From NCBI GenBank assembly GCA_045539425.1, contig JAZQFH010000003.1:1-64000 (forward strand): a DNA stretch of 64,000 bases, in the 5' to 3' direction. Below, piece after piece: positions 32,631 through 42,354 of this stretch (its first letter is position 1; each line of letters opens with the position of its first letter). The notes beneath the pieces were generated by a model. It did no database searches. It was not told where the DNA came from and saw only the letters and a program-made list of their open reading frames with translations. Position numbers and translations under genes: made by a program. Source of the DNA: RUG14871 sp045539425. GTDB taxonomy: Bacteria > Bacillota_I > Bacilli_A > Erysipelotrichales > Erysipelotrichaceae.

Positions 32631-34217
32631 CTATTTATTGATGCTTTCGAGCCATTCTTTTGGCTGATCGTCGTAGCCCAGAATCTTTGTGACTGTTGCC
32701 GCAACGTTGGCTAAACCGAAGTCGCCTTCCTTGATTTCCGTTCCTTCCGGTCCGTTGTAGATAATAAACGGAACTCTGGCCAGGGAGTGGGATGTCTTGG
32801 CTTTCGGTGTGCCGTCCGCATTGAAGCCTTTGTCATACATTTCATCGGCATTGCCGTGGTCTGCCATGACAAGTAATGCATAGTCATGTTTCAGGCAGGC
32901 ATCCATGACTCTCTTGAGGTTGAGGTCAACGGATTCGACACCGATGATGGTTGCTTCGTAGTTGCCCGTATGGCCGACCATGTCGCCGTTCGGGTAATTG
33001 CAGCGGATGAACTGATACTTGCCGCTTTCAATGGCTTCCACGATCTTTTCCGTGACTTCCGTTGCCTTCATCCACGGTTTCTGATCGAACGGGATGATGT
33101 CGCTCGGGACTTCTTCCCATGTTTCGAGTTCATCGGAGAATTTTTCGGAGCGGTTGCCGTTCCAGAAATATGTCATGTGTCCGAATTTCTGCGTTTCGCT
33201 GCAGGCGTAGGATCTGACACCCTTGTTGACCAGGAATTCGCTTAATGTATGTTCGATATGCGGCGGTTCAACTAAGAAGTTATCCGGTAATTTGAGGTCT
33301 CCGTCATACTGTAACATGCCGGCATAGAACACGTTCGGTTTCTTCGGCATATCGAATTTGTCGAAGCCCTTGTTCATGTAGTCGAATGCCTTGGATAATT
33401 CCACGGCACGGTCGCCACGGAAGTTATACAGGATGAGGGAATCGCCGTCATCAATTGTTCCGGCAGGAACGTCGTTTTCACCGACGACAAAGCCCGGCAG
33501 ATACTGGTCCGTATAGCCGCCTTCCGCACGCAGTGCTTCGATAGCTGCTCTGGCGCTCGGATACATGTCTCCGTCACCCATAACATGGATATGCCAGCCC
33601 TTTTCGACCATGCCCCAGTCTGCTTCATAGCGGTCCATGGTGATGACCATACGTCCGCCGCCGCTGGCGATGGCACCGTGGAAGCTGTCATCGTTGAGTT
33701 CTTTCAGAACGTCTTCCAGCTGATCCACATACTGCAGTGCGCTGGTTTCCGGAACGTCACGTCCGTCTAATAAGATATGAACACGGACTTCCTTTAAGCC
33801 TTCTGCTTTGGCTTCTTTGATCATGGCGATCAGATGAGAAATATTGGAATGCACGTTTCCGTCGGACAGTAAGCCGAGGAAATGCAGTTTTCCGTTATGT
33901 TCCTTTACGAAATTCACGGCACCCTTCCAGGCATTGCTTTCATAAATCTTGCCGGAGGCGATGCTTTCGTTGACGAGTTTGGCACCCTGGGAGTAGATCT
34001 GGCCGCATCCTAAGGCGTTGTGACCGACTTCGGAGTTACCCATATCATCATCGCTCGGTAAGCCTACCGCCGTACCGCTGGCCCGGATCGTTGTGTGAGG
34101 CCATTTGCTCATTAATTCATCCAACTGTGGTTTGTAGGCGTGCATGACCGCATTGCCTTTGTCTTTTTCGGTCCAGCCGACACCGTCCATAACCACTAAT
34201 ACTACCGGTTTACTCAT
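32631..34217 (-). CDS. gpmI: 2,3-bisphosphoglycerate-independent phosphoglycerate mutase
   Basis: 528 residues, slightly longer than the usual 510. The phosphatase-domain motif VVMDGVGW and the catalytic Ser in DDDMGNSEVGHN (Ser62) start the protein; the RNFRGDRAVELSK-like and late MADHGNADEM motifs supply the two manganese sites. It interconverts 3- and 2-phosphoglycerate in glycolysis. AAGGAGGTTTTATATA precedes the ATG. It is a single-gene unit flanked by terminators, away from other glycolytic genes. Confidence 0.95.
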   Translation of the reverse strand: MSKPVVLVVMDGVGWTEKDKGNAVMHAYKPQLDELMSKWPHTTIRASGTAVGLPSDDDMGNSEVGHNALGCGQIYSQGAKLVNESIASGKIYESNAWKGAVNFVKEHNGKLHFLGLLSDGNVHSNISHLIAMIKEAKAEGLKEVRVHILLDGRDVPETSALQYVDQLEDVLKELNDDSFHGAIASGGGRMVITMDRYEADWGMVEKGWHIHVMGDGDMYPSARAAIEALRAEGGYTDQYLPGFVVGENDVPAGTIDDGDSLILYNFRGDRAVELSKAFDYMNKGFDKFDMPKKPNVFYAGMLQYDGDLKLPDNFLVEPPHIEHTLSEFLVNKGVRSYACSETQKFGHMTYFWNGNRSEKFSDELETWEEVPSDIIPFDQKPWMKATEVTEKIVEAIESGKYQFIRCNYPNGDMVGHTGNYEATIIGVESVDLNLKRVMDACLKHDYALLVMADHGNADEMYDKGFNADGTPKAKTSHSLARVPFIIYNGPEGTEIKEGDFGLANVAATVTKILGYDDQPKEWLESINK

Positions 34218-34307
34218 TATATAAAACCTCCTTGAGTATACTCTTGTTCCATGCTTATTTTACCCCACCTTTTGCGGCATTGTCCAGCCGTATTATCAGG
34301 GTGTTTT

Positions 34308-34335
34308 CAAAAGAAAAAGGGCCGTTCCGACCCCT
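34308..34335 (-). terminator. Terminator of the lipoprotein gene
   Basis: On the minus strand AGGGGTCG pairs with CGGCCCTT (two G-T wobbles) around a GAA loop, followed by TTTTCTTTT. Confidence 0.7.
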
Positions 34336-34340
34336 GATTT

Positions 34341-35201
34341 CTACTGCATTCCCATGATCAGAGAGCAGAGATCATCGTATGTGATGCCGTCTCCCTCTTC
34401 CACTTCGATGTTCTTGTTTAAGACCGTGACGGAGAAGTTTTCAACCGTATTGCTGAATAAAGCGAGGTTGACCGTCTTGCCGTCCCCGTAAAGATCCAGT
34501 GCGACGCCCTTATGAACATCCTGCCAATTCCTGGAGTATTCATGATAGTCCCCAGCCAGTTCCTTTCCGGAAAGTTTGCTGGATTTGGAGACGATCATCT
34601 CACTGATCTCGTTTTCATACATGGCGCGGATCGTTCCCTCCATTGCCATGTAACCCGTGAATTTGTATCCGTCCGGTAATGCTTCCGGAATCGGCGGATC
34701 GAATTCCACGCCGGCAATCTTCAGTGCCTCGTTCAGATCTTCCGTGAATGTCCACGGATTTGCCATGTTGATATCCACGCTGCCTTCCTTTAAGAACGTT
34801 GCGGTTTGACCTTCCTTGTCATCATGCCAGACCAGCCGGTTCTCATCGACATCGAAATAGCCCGTGCCGTCCGCATAGACAGAATTGCCCGTCTTGTTTC
34901 CGTTTTCGTCAAAAACGTTGTTGACCAGCGTACCGTCCTTGTATTCGATGCGCTTGTCCGCTTCGTTATAAGTTGTCTTGAACTCGTAATGCGCCTTTTC
35001 GGATGCGGAGTTGCTCCAGTCGATGATGATGCTGTCCGCCCTGACTTCCATCTGGGCGCGTCCGCTGATTTCATCATAATAGAGTCCGACATATTTTTCC
35101 GGTGTTTCCGTATTCACCGGAGTTTCCTCTTTCTTTGCACAGCCGCTGAGCATGGCCACGATCATCAGTGTGCTCAGAACGATCACTGTTAGCTTTTTCA
35201 T
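34341..35201 (-). CDS. Hypothetical lipoprotein
   Basis: 286 residues. A lipoprotein signal ends in the lipobox LSGC (Cys21), followed by a charged linker (KKEETPVNTETPEK). The first half (about 40-130) repeats a strand pattern with E-Y-K-D-G-T and D-G-T-G-Y-F-D-V-D, resembling the small extracytoplasmic domains of unknown function in Bacillota lipoproteins. The second half contains Y-K-F-T-G-Y-M-A-M-E. No enzyme motif is visible. It has its own terminator and a GGAGGTAAATAAAT site. Confidence 0.75.
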   Translation of the reverse strand: MKKLTVIVLSTLMIVAMLSGCAKKEETPVNTETPEKYVGLYYDEISGRAQMEVRADSIIIDWSNSASEKAHYEFKTTYNEADKRIEYKDGTLVNNVFDENGNKTGNSVYADGTGYFDVDENRLVWHDDKEGQTATFLKEGSVDINMANPWTFTEDLNEALKIAGVEFDPPIPEALPDGYKFTGYMAMEGTIRAMYENEISEMIVSKSSKLSGKELAGDYHEYSRNWQDVHKGVALDLYGDGKTVNLALFSNTVENFSVTVLNKNIEVEEGDGITYDDLCSLIMGMQ

Positions 35202-35295
35202 ATTTATTTACCTCCGGCAGATTTTTCTGCAGCACTTCATTCTAGCACTTCTGTTTTCTTATGCAACTCATCCTTGGATAAGTTACCTCTTTTGG

Positions 35296-37515
35296 CTAGT
35301 ATACGGAGCAGCCGCACTGCTTCATCTGCTTCATGCGCAATAAGGCGGTGTCGGCATCCTCGAAGATATCTCCCTCCGCGTTTTCCCGGTCGCTGAACGC
35401 CACGCCGAAGCTCAGCGTTGGCGCATTGATGCCGTCAAACTCTTTTAAGAGCTGTTCATTGATCTTTTCCACCTTGTCAAATACGAGCGGTTTCATATTT
35501 GACATCATGCGCGTCATGATGATGACGAATTCATCTTCTTTTAAGCGGCAGATATCGTCCACGTTGCGGAAGTTCTCGCGAAGTACCCTCGCGACCGTCT
35601 TGACAACTTCATTCATCTCCGCCTTATTTCGTGTTGCGCGCATCTCTTCGAAGGAGTCGATATCGGCGATCAGCACCGCAATATGATCCTGGTCGGAATC
35701 ATGAAAGAGAATATCGAAGGCGCTGTGATTGTACACGCCTGTCAGAGGATCGTGCAGTGCATCGTAAGTGATGTTATCTTTCGGCTCTCTTCTGACGCCT
35801 CTTTCAGGGGAGAGTCTCTCTTTTTCCTCTTCCTGCTTCTTTGCGACAAAGCTTTCGAACTCTTCTGCAGGAAGCGGGCGCGAGAAATAATAACCCTGGA
35901 CAAAGTCGCAGCCCATGTTCTTTAAGGTGAGCATCTGTTCTGCCGTTTCCACACCTTCCGCAATCGTCGGCACTCCCAGCGATTCCGCCAGAGAGATCAC
36001 GACATTTAGCAGGCGCGTATCCTTGCGCTCCTGGAAGGCATTGCGGATAAACTGCATGTCCAGCTTTAAGGCATCGATCGGGAGCGTGGAGACCATATTC
36101 AGGGAAGAGTATCCCGAACCGAAATCATCCATTTCAATACGGAAGCCCTTTTCTCTCAGCTCGGCGACCTTGCGGATCATCTGGGTGGAATTCTCCGTAT
36201 AGGCGGATTCCGTGATTTCCAGAATCAGTTCGTGATGATCCAGCTGATACTTTTCCACCAGGGATTCCAGATAATCCACCAGATCCGCATCATACATGTC
36301 GATACGCGAGACGTTGACGGAAACCGGAATCGAAATGTTCAGCTTCTCTTTCCATGCGGCAATCTGTCTGGATACTTCGCACCAGACGTAATTGTCCAGC
36401 CGGCGAATCAGGCCGTTCTCTTCAAAGAGCGGGATGAAGACGCCCGGCGATACCATGCCCAGCTGCGGATGTTTCCATCTTACCAGCGCTTCCGCGCTGC
36501 TGAGCGTCGGCGTAGCCCCTCTGACATCGAATTTCGGCTGGTAGTATACCATAAACTGCTTTTCCTTAATTGCCGTATGGAAGTCTTCCAGCAGCTGCTC
36601 GGCGTACAGTTCCGCTTCATGCAGTGAATCATCGTAGATGGCAATTGTCCGGCTGAACTGGTTCTTCACCGTATCCGCCGCGCTCTTGGCTCTGTCGAAT
36701 CTGCGCTCCACATCGATCTGCTTGTCGACATTGCTGTAAACACCCATGCGCAAACGGACCCGGCTGTCATCATTAAAGCCCGCCGTAGCCGCTTCCAGAA
36801 TGACGGAGTAGTCCGTGCGGTGCGGGCAGTAGATCAGGAAAGTATCCGCTTCCCTGCGGCAGACGATTCCGCCGCACTCGCGCACCAACTGGCGCAGCCG
36901 CTCACCGACCTTGATGAGAACCTCATCCCCGTACGCGCGGCCATAGCGCTCGTTCAGCATATGGAAATGATTGATGTCGATCACCATGGCATCCGTTTCC
37001 GTGTCGCGATGATACACATCGTACTGTGCCGCATAGCGGTAGAAATATTCCTTGTTATATAAGCTTGTCAGCTGATCGCGCTCGGTCCAGCGGATGATAT
37101 CCCTGTCTTCCGAAAGCTCGATCGTTCTGAGGATACGGGCAAGGATGACTTTGGGCTGAGGGTAAGGTTTCGGAATGAAGTCGATTGCCCCGAAGGTCAG
37201 ACTCTCCACCTCCGCTTCCCTGTCCGCCGTCATGACGATAACCGGCAGGCGGGAATACTGCTCTTCCGCCTTGATCTGCTTTAAAACATCCAGACCGTGC
37301 ATGTCCGGAAGATTCAGATCCAGTAAGATCATCGAGAGCGTATCCTTATTCTCCTTAATCTTCGTTAAACCGATGGCGCCGTTCTCCGCAAAAATCAGTT
37401 CATACTGCTCCGAAAGGATCATGCGTAGTATTTCGCGGTTGATCAGTTCATCTTCAATCACCAGTAATTGTCTTTTTCCGTTTGCGGAATGGAAATTCAG
37501 TACACGTTCCGGCAT
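35296..37515 (-). CDS. Response regulator with REC, degenerate GGDEF, EAL and degenerate GGDEF domains
   Basis: 739 residues. REC (about 16-133; phospho-acceptor Asp in LLDLNLPDMHG) is followed by a GGDEF domain whose catalytic signature reads CRREADTF, an EAL domain with SAEALVRW, DDFGSGYSSL and EGVETAEQ, and a second GGDEF-like domain reading CRLKEDEF. The EAL residues for c-di-GMP hydrolysis look intact and both GGDEF sites look dead, so phosphodiesterase activity is inferred. It lies 131 bases downstream of a hybrid histidine kinase and is probably its partner. GGAGGATGACTGG precedes the ATG. Confidence 0.9.
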   Translation of the reverse strand: MPERVLNFHSANGKRQLLVIEDELINREILRMILSEQYELIFAENGAIGLTKIKENKDTLSMILLDLNLPDMHGLDVLKQIKAEEQYSRLPVIVMTADREAEVESLTFGAIDFIPKPYPQPKVILARILRTIELSEDRDIIRWTERDQLTSLYNKEYFYRYAAQYDVYHRDTETDAMVIDINHFHMLNERYGRAYGDEVLIKVGERLRQLVRECGGIVCRREADTFLIYCPHRTDYSVILEAATAGFNDDSRVRLRMGVYSNVDKQIDVERRFDRAKSAADTVKNQFSRTIAIYDDSLHEAELYAEQLLEDFHTAIKEKQFMVYYQPKFDVRGATPTLSSAEALVRWKHPQLGMVSPGVFIPLFEENGLIRRLDNYVWCEVSRQIAAWKEKLNISIPVSVNVSRIDMYDADLVDYLESLVEKYQLDHHELILEITESAYTENSTQMIRKVAELREKGFRIEMDDFGSGYSSLNMVSTLPIDALKLDMQFIRNAFQERKDTRLLNVVISLAESLGVPTIAEGVETAEQMLTLKNMGCDFVQGYYFSRPLPAEEFESFVAKKQEEEKERLSPERGVRREPKDNITYDALHDPLTGVYNHSAFDILFHDSDQDHIAVLIADIDSFEEMRATRNKAEMNEVVKTVARVLRENFRNVDDICRLKEDEFVIIMTRMMSNMKPLVFDKVEKINEQLLKEFDGINAPTLSFGVAFSDRENAEGDIFEDADTALLRMKQMKQCGCSVY

Positions 37516-37646
37516 CCAGTCATCCTCCTCGTCTTAATACTCATCGCTGCCTTCATCTTCCCAGGCAGCTTCAATTGTTCACTTTGGTTTCTGTCCGCTT
37601 TTAAAAGCAGCGGACTTTGTGGTATGTCACCCTGCTCTGACGGATA

Positions 37647-40600
37647 TTAGCGTATCAGTGTCTCCAGGGTTTCATATAAGAGCTGTGCATCGATCGGCTT
37701 GCTGAGATGGGCATTCAGCCCTGCCTGCATGCTGCGCTGCACGTCTTCGTCAAACGCATTTGCCGTCAAGGCAATCATCGGGATGCTGCGGGCATCTTCC
37801 CGCTCCATCTCCCGGATCAGCCGGGTGGCTTCCAGACCGTCCATCTCCGGCATGCGCATATCCATCAGTACGGCATCATAGTAACCTTCCGTACTGGCTT
37901 CGAATTTTTCCACGGCAATTCTGCCGTTTTCCGCCAGGTCCGTTTCCATTCCCCTGGCAGAGAGGATCATCATCATGATCTCCGCGTTGATCGCCACATC
38001 TTCCGCCAGAAGGATCCGTTTCCCGCGCAGATCCGCCTTATGGGCATTGCGGCTGCCCTGCTTGATTTCAAAGGCTTTACGGAACTCTTCCATGACCCCG
38101 GACGCAAACAGCGGCTTGGCCACAAAGCTGTCCACTCCGGCTGCCCTGGCTTCTTCCTCCACATCATCCCAGTGGTAGGAAGTCAGAATAATAATGGCAC
38201 TCTCATGTCCCGTGATGGCGCGGATCTGTCTGGTTGTCTCCAGTCCGTCCATCTTCGGCATCTTCCAGTCAATCAGAATCAGATTGTAGGCTTTGCGTCG
38301 GGCATGATGCATTCTCACCATTTCAACGCCCTTTTCTCCGCTCATGGCCAGTTCGCAGTCGATTCCGACCTGCCCGAGCACGATTTTCGCGTGTTCAAGA
38401 GCAATCGGATCATCATCAATCACAAGCACATGCAGATTGTGCAGCTGCACCTGTTCCGTACTGCTCTTCTGCTCGCGCTGGCTTTCTCCCAGGGTCAGAG
38501 TGACCGTAAAGATGGAGCCTTCCCCTTTTTCACTCTGCACATCGATCGAGCCGTTCATCATCTCCACGATGTTCTTGGTAATTGGCATGCCGAGTCCGGT
38601 GGAACCGTATTTGCTGGTGGAGGAGGAATCCTCCTGCGTGAAGGAATCGAAGATATGCGGCAAATACTCCTTACTCATACCGATACCGTTATCCGCGAAT
38701 GTCATCCGCAGCGTTGCCTTATCGTCAAAACGGTTGAGCTCCTCAATCGTAAAGGAGATATTGCCGCCCGACGGGGTGAATTTAACCGCGTTGCCCAGGA
38801 TGTTGATCATGATCTGACGCAGTTTCATCTCATCCCCGATATAATAGTCGTCAATCTTCCCGATCGTGCGGCACTCATAGTGCAGGCCTTTATCCCTGCA
38901 CTGGGAGCTGATCATCGTGTTCACCTGCTCCAGTGCCTTAAAGAAGGAGAATTCCTCCTGCTTTAAGACCATCTTGCCGGATTCGATACGGGACATATCC
39001 AGAATGTCATTGATGATATTCAGAAGATGGTTGGCGCTGGCCCCGATCTTCTCCAGATGTCCACGTGTTTTCGCTGAAATCTCCGGATCGTTCAGCGCAA
39101 TGTTATTCAAACCGATGATGGCATTCATCGGGGTACGGATCTCATGGGACATATTGGAAAGGAAGGCCGTCTTGGCACGGTTCGCTTCCCTTGCTGCCGC
39201 AAGCGCATTATTCAGCGTCTCCGCGGCTGCCAGGTTCGCTCTGGTTTCCGCATCCACATCCGTAAAGCACGCCCCTACCGCATGGACCAGATGGTCATCG
39301 CGGTCTTCCGGATGGCGGACACCCGCAAACTTCACCATTTCATAGCTTTCCCTGCCGTTGCGGTTAACCATATAGCGGTAGGAAATGACCCGCTGGGTCT
39401 TCAGTTTTTCCTTGATTGCCTGCGGCTGCACGAAAGCCAGAAATTCTTCCAGATGCTTTTCGCAGACATAGCGTCTCGCGTAGTCTTCCACCTGTTTCAG
39501 ATAGCGGAAATGCTCGTTCTTTTTTAAGCCCTTGACTTCCGAGTGCGCCTGGTAACAGACGCCTTCATCCTTATCCAGATCAATATAGTAAACACTCCAG
39601 TAGTCAGATGCCAGCGCCGTGATGAGCTGGTTCTGCTCTGCGTGTTCCTGTTCCTTTTTCAGTAATTCATCCTGCAGTGCCAGCCGCTCTTCCAGCTCCT
39701 GCTGCTTGACGCGGATCTCCGTCTCGCGCTGCTTGGCTTCAGTCATGGTGGTCACATCCACGCACATCCCCAGCGTGCAAAGCTTGCCGGAGGCATCCGT
39801 GAATTTCAGTTTTGTCGTCTGAAGCGAGTGCATGTTGCCTTTGGCATCCGGTACATCTTCAAAAAAGACGTACGGTTCCTCCATCGCGAGCGCCCTGGCA
39901 TCATCCTCCACGAAGTGGGAGGCCGTCACCGGATCGAAAATATCAAAGTCAGTTAACCCCACGACCCCTTCCGGACTTTCCTTATGGGCATATTCGGCAA
40001 ACGCCTGGTTGCACGCCAGATAGCGCCCCGTTTCCGCTTCCTTGGAGAAGCTCATCGCCGGCATGTTGGAAAGAAGGGAAGCCACCGATCCCATCAGGGA
40101 AGCCAGTTTGGCAGCCGTTTCCACCTGTTCGATCAGCTTCAGGTTTTCTTCTTCCTTCCGCTTCGCTTCGCGCAGGGCTTTCTGCACCTTCTGTCCTTCG
40201 CGGACATCATCGTCAACGTCCTTGAATCCACAGACAACGCCCATCTTGCCGTTAGGCATATCGACTTTTGCAAACTCAATGCGGAAATAGCGCACACTGC
40301 CGTCTTCCATATTGCGCAGATAGTTCAGGTTGAACTGCGGTTTTTCCTGCAGTTTGCGGACAATCTCACTCAACTTTAGTTCATGGCTGAGCCTCTTGCG
40401 GTCCGCTTCATTCACCATCGTGGAAATATAGTATTCCTTTGCCTGGGAATACTTCATTTTCTTTAAGGCATCCTGAATCGGAGCGTAATGTTCCGTCTCT
40501 CCTTTAATATCCCCGCGATAGAGGGAGAAACTTTCCGACTCCACATCCGTGATCAGCCAGACCGTATGGTACGCCTCGCTCAGTGCTTCAATCACTGCCT

Positions 40601-41039
40601 GACGCACCGCCAGAACGCTTTCCATGCGGTTGCGCTTTTCCGTGATGTCGGAGATAAAGACGTAATAGACTCCCCCGTACTGTTTGCTTACGGTATAGTG
40701 TCCGTAGTCATCCACCCAGCGGACGCTGCCGTCCTTGCGGATGATGCGGTATTCCACATAGTCCTGGTTGTTTTCATTGGCTGCGATCTGCTCGTTAATC
40801 GAAGAGGAGATCTGCGCATAATCCTCCGGATGAACCATGCCGCGGAACGTGTACCCGGTCAATTCGCGGAATTCGTCGATATCTTTGCAGCCGAACATTT
40901 CAAACACAAACGGATTGGCATAAATCAGCTGCTCCGGCTGCTTTGCCTGATAGATGAAGAAACCGCCCGGCATATGCCTGCCGAGTTCTTCCATCACGGG
41001 AAATGTAACATCATTCAATTCGAACAGCCTGTCAACCAT
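37647..41039 (-). CDS. Multi-PAS hybrid sensor histidine kinase
   Basis: About 1130 residues from the ATG at 41039, with GGAGGTGG upstream; a longer frame to 41102 has no such site. A PAS domain opens the protein (about 15-140), with further PAS-like regions, then HisKA (phospho-His in FLSNMSHEIRTPMN), HATPase (N-box MINILGNAVKFTPSGG, G-boxes DNGIGM and GLGMPITK), and two REC domains (DDD...LIDWKMPKMDG and AED...LMDMRMPEMDG). No membrane helix is seen, so it is cytosolic. It likely signals to the REC-EAL protein directly downstream, and the phosphorelay may use an HPt protein. Confidence 0.92.
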   Translation of the reverse strand: MVDRLFELNDVTFPVMEELGRHMPGGFFIYQAKQPEQLIYANPFVFEMFGCKDIDEFRELTGYTFRGMVHPEDYAQISSSINEQIAANENNQDYVEYRIIRKDGSVRWVDDYGHYTVSKQYGGVYYVFISDITEKRNRMESVLAVRQAVIEALSEAYHTVWLITDVESESFSLYRGDIKGETEHYAPIQDALKKMKYSQAKEYYISTMVNEADRKRLSHELKLSEIVRKLQEKPQFNLNYLRNMEDGSVRYFRIEFAKVDMPNGKMGVVCGFKDVDDDVREGQKVQKALREAKRKEEENLKLIEQVETAAKLASLMGSVASLLSNMPAMSFSKEAETGRYLACNQAFAEYAHKESPEGVVGLTDFDIFDPVTASHFVEDDARALAMEEPYVFFEDVPDAKGNMHSLQTTKLKFTDASGKLCTLGMCVDVTTMTEAKQRETEIRVKQQELEERLALQDELLKKEQEHAEQNQLITALASDYWSVYYIDLDKDEGVCYQAHSEVKGLKKNEHFRYLKQVEDYARRYVCEKHLEEFLAFVQPQAIKEKLKTQRVISYRYMVNRNGRESYEMVKFAGVRHPEDRDDHLVHAVGACFTDVDAETRANLAAAETLNNALAAAREANRAKTAFLSNMSHEIRTPMNAIIGLNNIALNDPEISAKTRGHLEKIGASANHLLNIINDILDMSRIESGKMVLKQEEFSFFKALEQVNTMISSQCRDKGLHYECRTIGKIDDYYIGDEMKLRQIMINILGNAVKFTPSGGNISFTIEELNRFDDKATLRMTFADNGIGMSKEYLPHIFDSFTQEDSSSTSKYGSTGLGMPITKNIVEMMNGSIDVQSEKGEGSIFTVTLTLGESQREQKSSTEQVQLHNLHVLVIDDDPIALEHAKIVLGQVGIDCELAMSGEKGVEMVRMHHARRKAYNLILIDWKMPKMDGLETTRQIRAITGHESAIIILTSYHWDDVEEEARAAGVDSFVAKPLFASGVMEEFRKAFEIKQGSRNAHKADLRGKRILLAEDVAINAEIMMMILSARGMETDLAENGRIAVEKFEASTEGYYDAVLMDMRMPEMDGLEATRLIREMEREDARSIPMIALTANAFDEDVQRSMQAGLNAHLSKPIDAQLLYETLETLIR

Positions 41040-41165
41040 ATTTCCACCTCCGCGCTCAGAGAGTCTTCCCCCGAAAACCATGTCTGATTCGATTATTCCC
41101 ATATTAACCTAGTATAATTTTAACTATTTTCCTGCCGTAAGACAATCTCTATCGTCCAACGCAAA

Positions 41166-41190
41166 GAAAAAGCTCTGCGCGTGCAGAGCT
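41166..41190 (-). terminator. Terminator of the aldo/keto reductase unit
   Basis: On the minus strand AGCTCTGC (41190-41183) pairs with GCAGAGCT (41178-41171), 4-base loop, followed by TTTTTCTTT. Confidence 0.8.
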
Positions 41191-41200
41191 CATAAGTTTA

Positions 41201-42337
41201 TCAGTGCTCGTAATGAGACGAGACATCCTTCAATAATTCAATGATCGGGAGATGTTGCGGACAGACCCCTTCACACTGGCCGCAGCCAATGCAGTCGGAC
41301 GGCTTGCCGAATTTGGAGGCAAGGATCTGATAGTTGGTGAAGTTGATCGTCCAACCCTTCTCTTCCAGATGTTCCCGCATGTCTTCATTGTAGATGGAGA
41401 AGTATTTCGGAATGGCGATCTGCATCGGACAGCCTTCCGTGCAGTAGGAACATCCCGTGCACGGGACGGCAATCTGGGAATTAATGATCTCCGCGGCTTT
41501 AAAGCAGCGTTTCTTCTCCTCTTCACTCAGCGGCCTGAACTCTTCCATATAGCTCAGGTTGTCCTGCATCTGAGAGAGATTGCTCATACCGGATAAAACG
41601 ACCATGACGTTCGGTAAGGATGCCGCAAAGCGGATGGCCCAGCTGGCATTGGATGCCTTTGGATCAGCTTCACGGAAGAGCGCTTCCGCCTGTTCCGGCA
41701 GTTTCGCCAATGTACCTCCCTTGACCGGTTCCATGACGATCACCTTTTTGCCATAGCGCTCCGCCACCTCATAACATTCTCTTGAGCGGATCCATTCGCT
41801 TTCCCAGTCAAGATAGTTGATCTGCAGCTGCACGAACTCCATTTCCGGATAGCGCTTCAGAAGATCTTCCAATACTTCCGGGGTATCGTGGAAGGAGAAA
41901 CCGGCATGCTTGACAAGTCCCGCTTCCTTCTTTTCCAGAAGCCAATGAAAGCAGTCCAGACGCTCATACGTCGGTAACATGGTTGCCTCAATGCCGTGAA
42001 TCAGATAGTAGTCAAAATATCCGGCACCCGTCTTTTCCAGCTGCGCGTTGAATATTTTGTCTCTGTCTTCCGGTGTTTTGATAAAGCCTGCATGCAGCTT
42101 GGTCGCCAGGGTGAAGCTTTCCCGCGGATAGCGGCTGACCAGTGCTTCCTTTGCGGCGCTCTCTGAGGCAAAGGCGTTGTACATCCATGCCGTATCAAAA
42201 TAGGTAAAGCCCCTCTTCAGGAAGAGGTCGACCATTTTCTTCAGTTCTTCCATGTCGATGTCCGCCTGATTGGAAGGATCCTTCAGGGGCAGACGCATTA
42301 AACCGAAACCGAGTTTTTTCTCAGGAACAAAATCCAT
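41201..42337 (-). CDS. Aldo/keto reductase with C-terminal 2[4Fe-4S] domain
   Basis: 378 residues. The AKR barrel has GFGLMRLP, FDTAWMYN (catalytic Tyr) and YDYYLIHGIEA-type strands, then a C-terminal ferredoxin-like domain with two cluster motifs, CTGCSYCTEGC and CIGCGQCEGVC. This group uses the clusters in place of or in addition to NADPH. It follows the YdcF-like gene by 17 bases on the same strand, so cotranscription is likely. Substrate unknown; the last ten residues are C-terminal to the second motif. Confidence 0.9.
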   Translation of the reverse strand: MDFVPEKKLGFGLMRLPLKDPSNQADIDMEELKKMVDLFLKRGFTYFDTAWMYNAFASESAAKEALVSRYPRESFTLATKLHAGFIKTPEDRDKIFNAQLEKTGAGYFDYYLIHGIEATMLPTYERLDCFHWLLEKKEAGLVKHAGFSFHDTPEVLEDLLKRYPEMEFVQLQINYLDWESEWIRSRECYEVAERYGKKVIVMEPVKGGTLAKLPEQAEALFREADPKASNASWAIRFAASLPNVMVVLSGMSNLSQMQDNLSYMEEFRPLSEEEKKRCFKAAEIINSQIAVPCTGCSYCTEGCPMQIAIPKYFSIYNEDMREHLEEKGWTINFTNYQILASKFGKPSDCIGCGQCEGVCPQHLPIIELLKDVSSHYEH

Positions 42338-42354
42338 AGGGTTCTCCTTTCTTT

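Noticed and set aside
37707..38966. A 419-codon open frame on the plus strand opposite the hybrid histidine kinase
   Set aside because: Antisense shadow of the kinase and receiver domains; it has no domain of its own.
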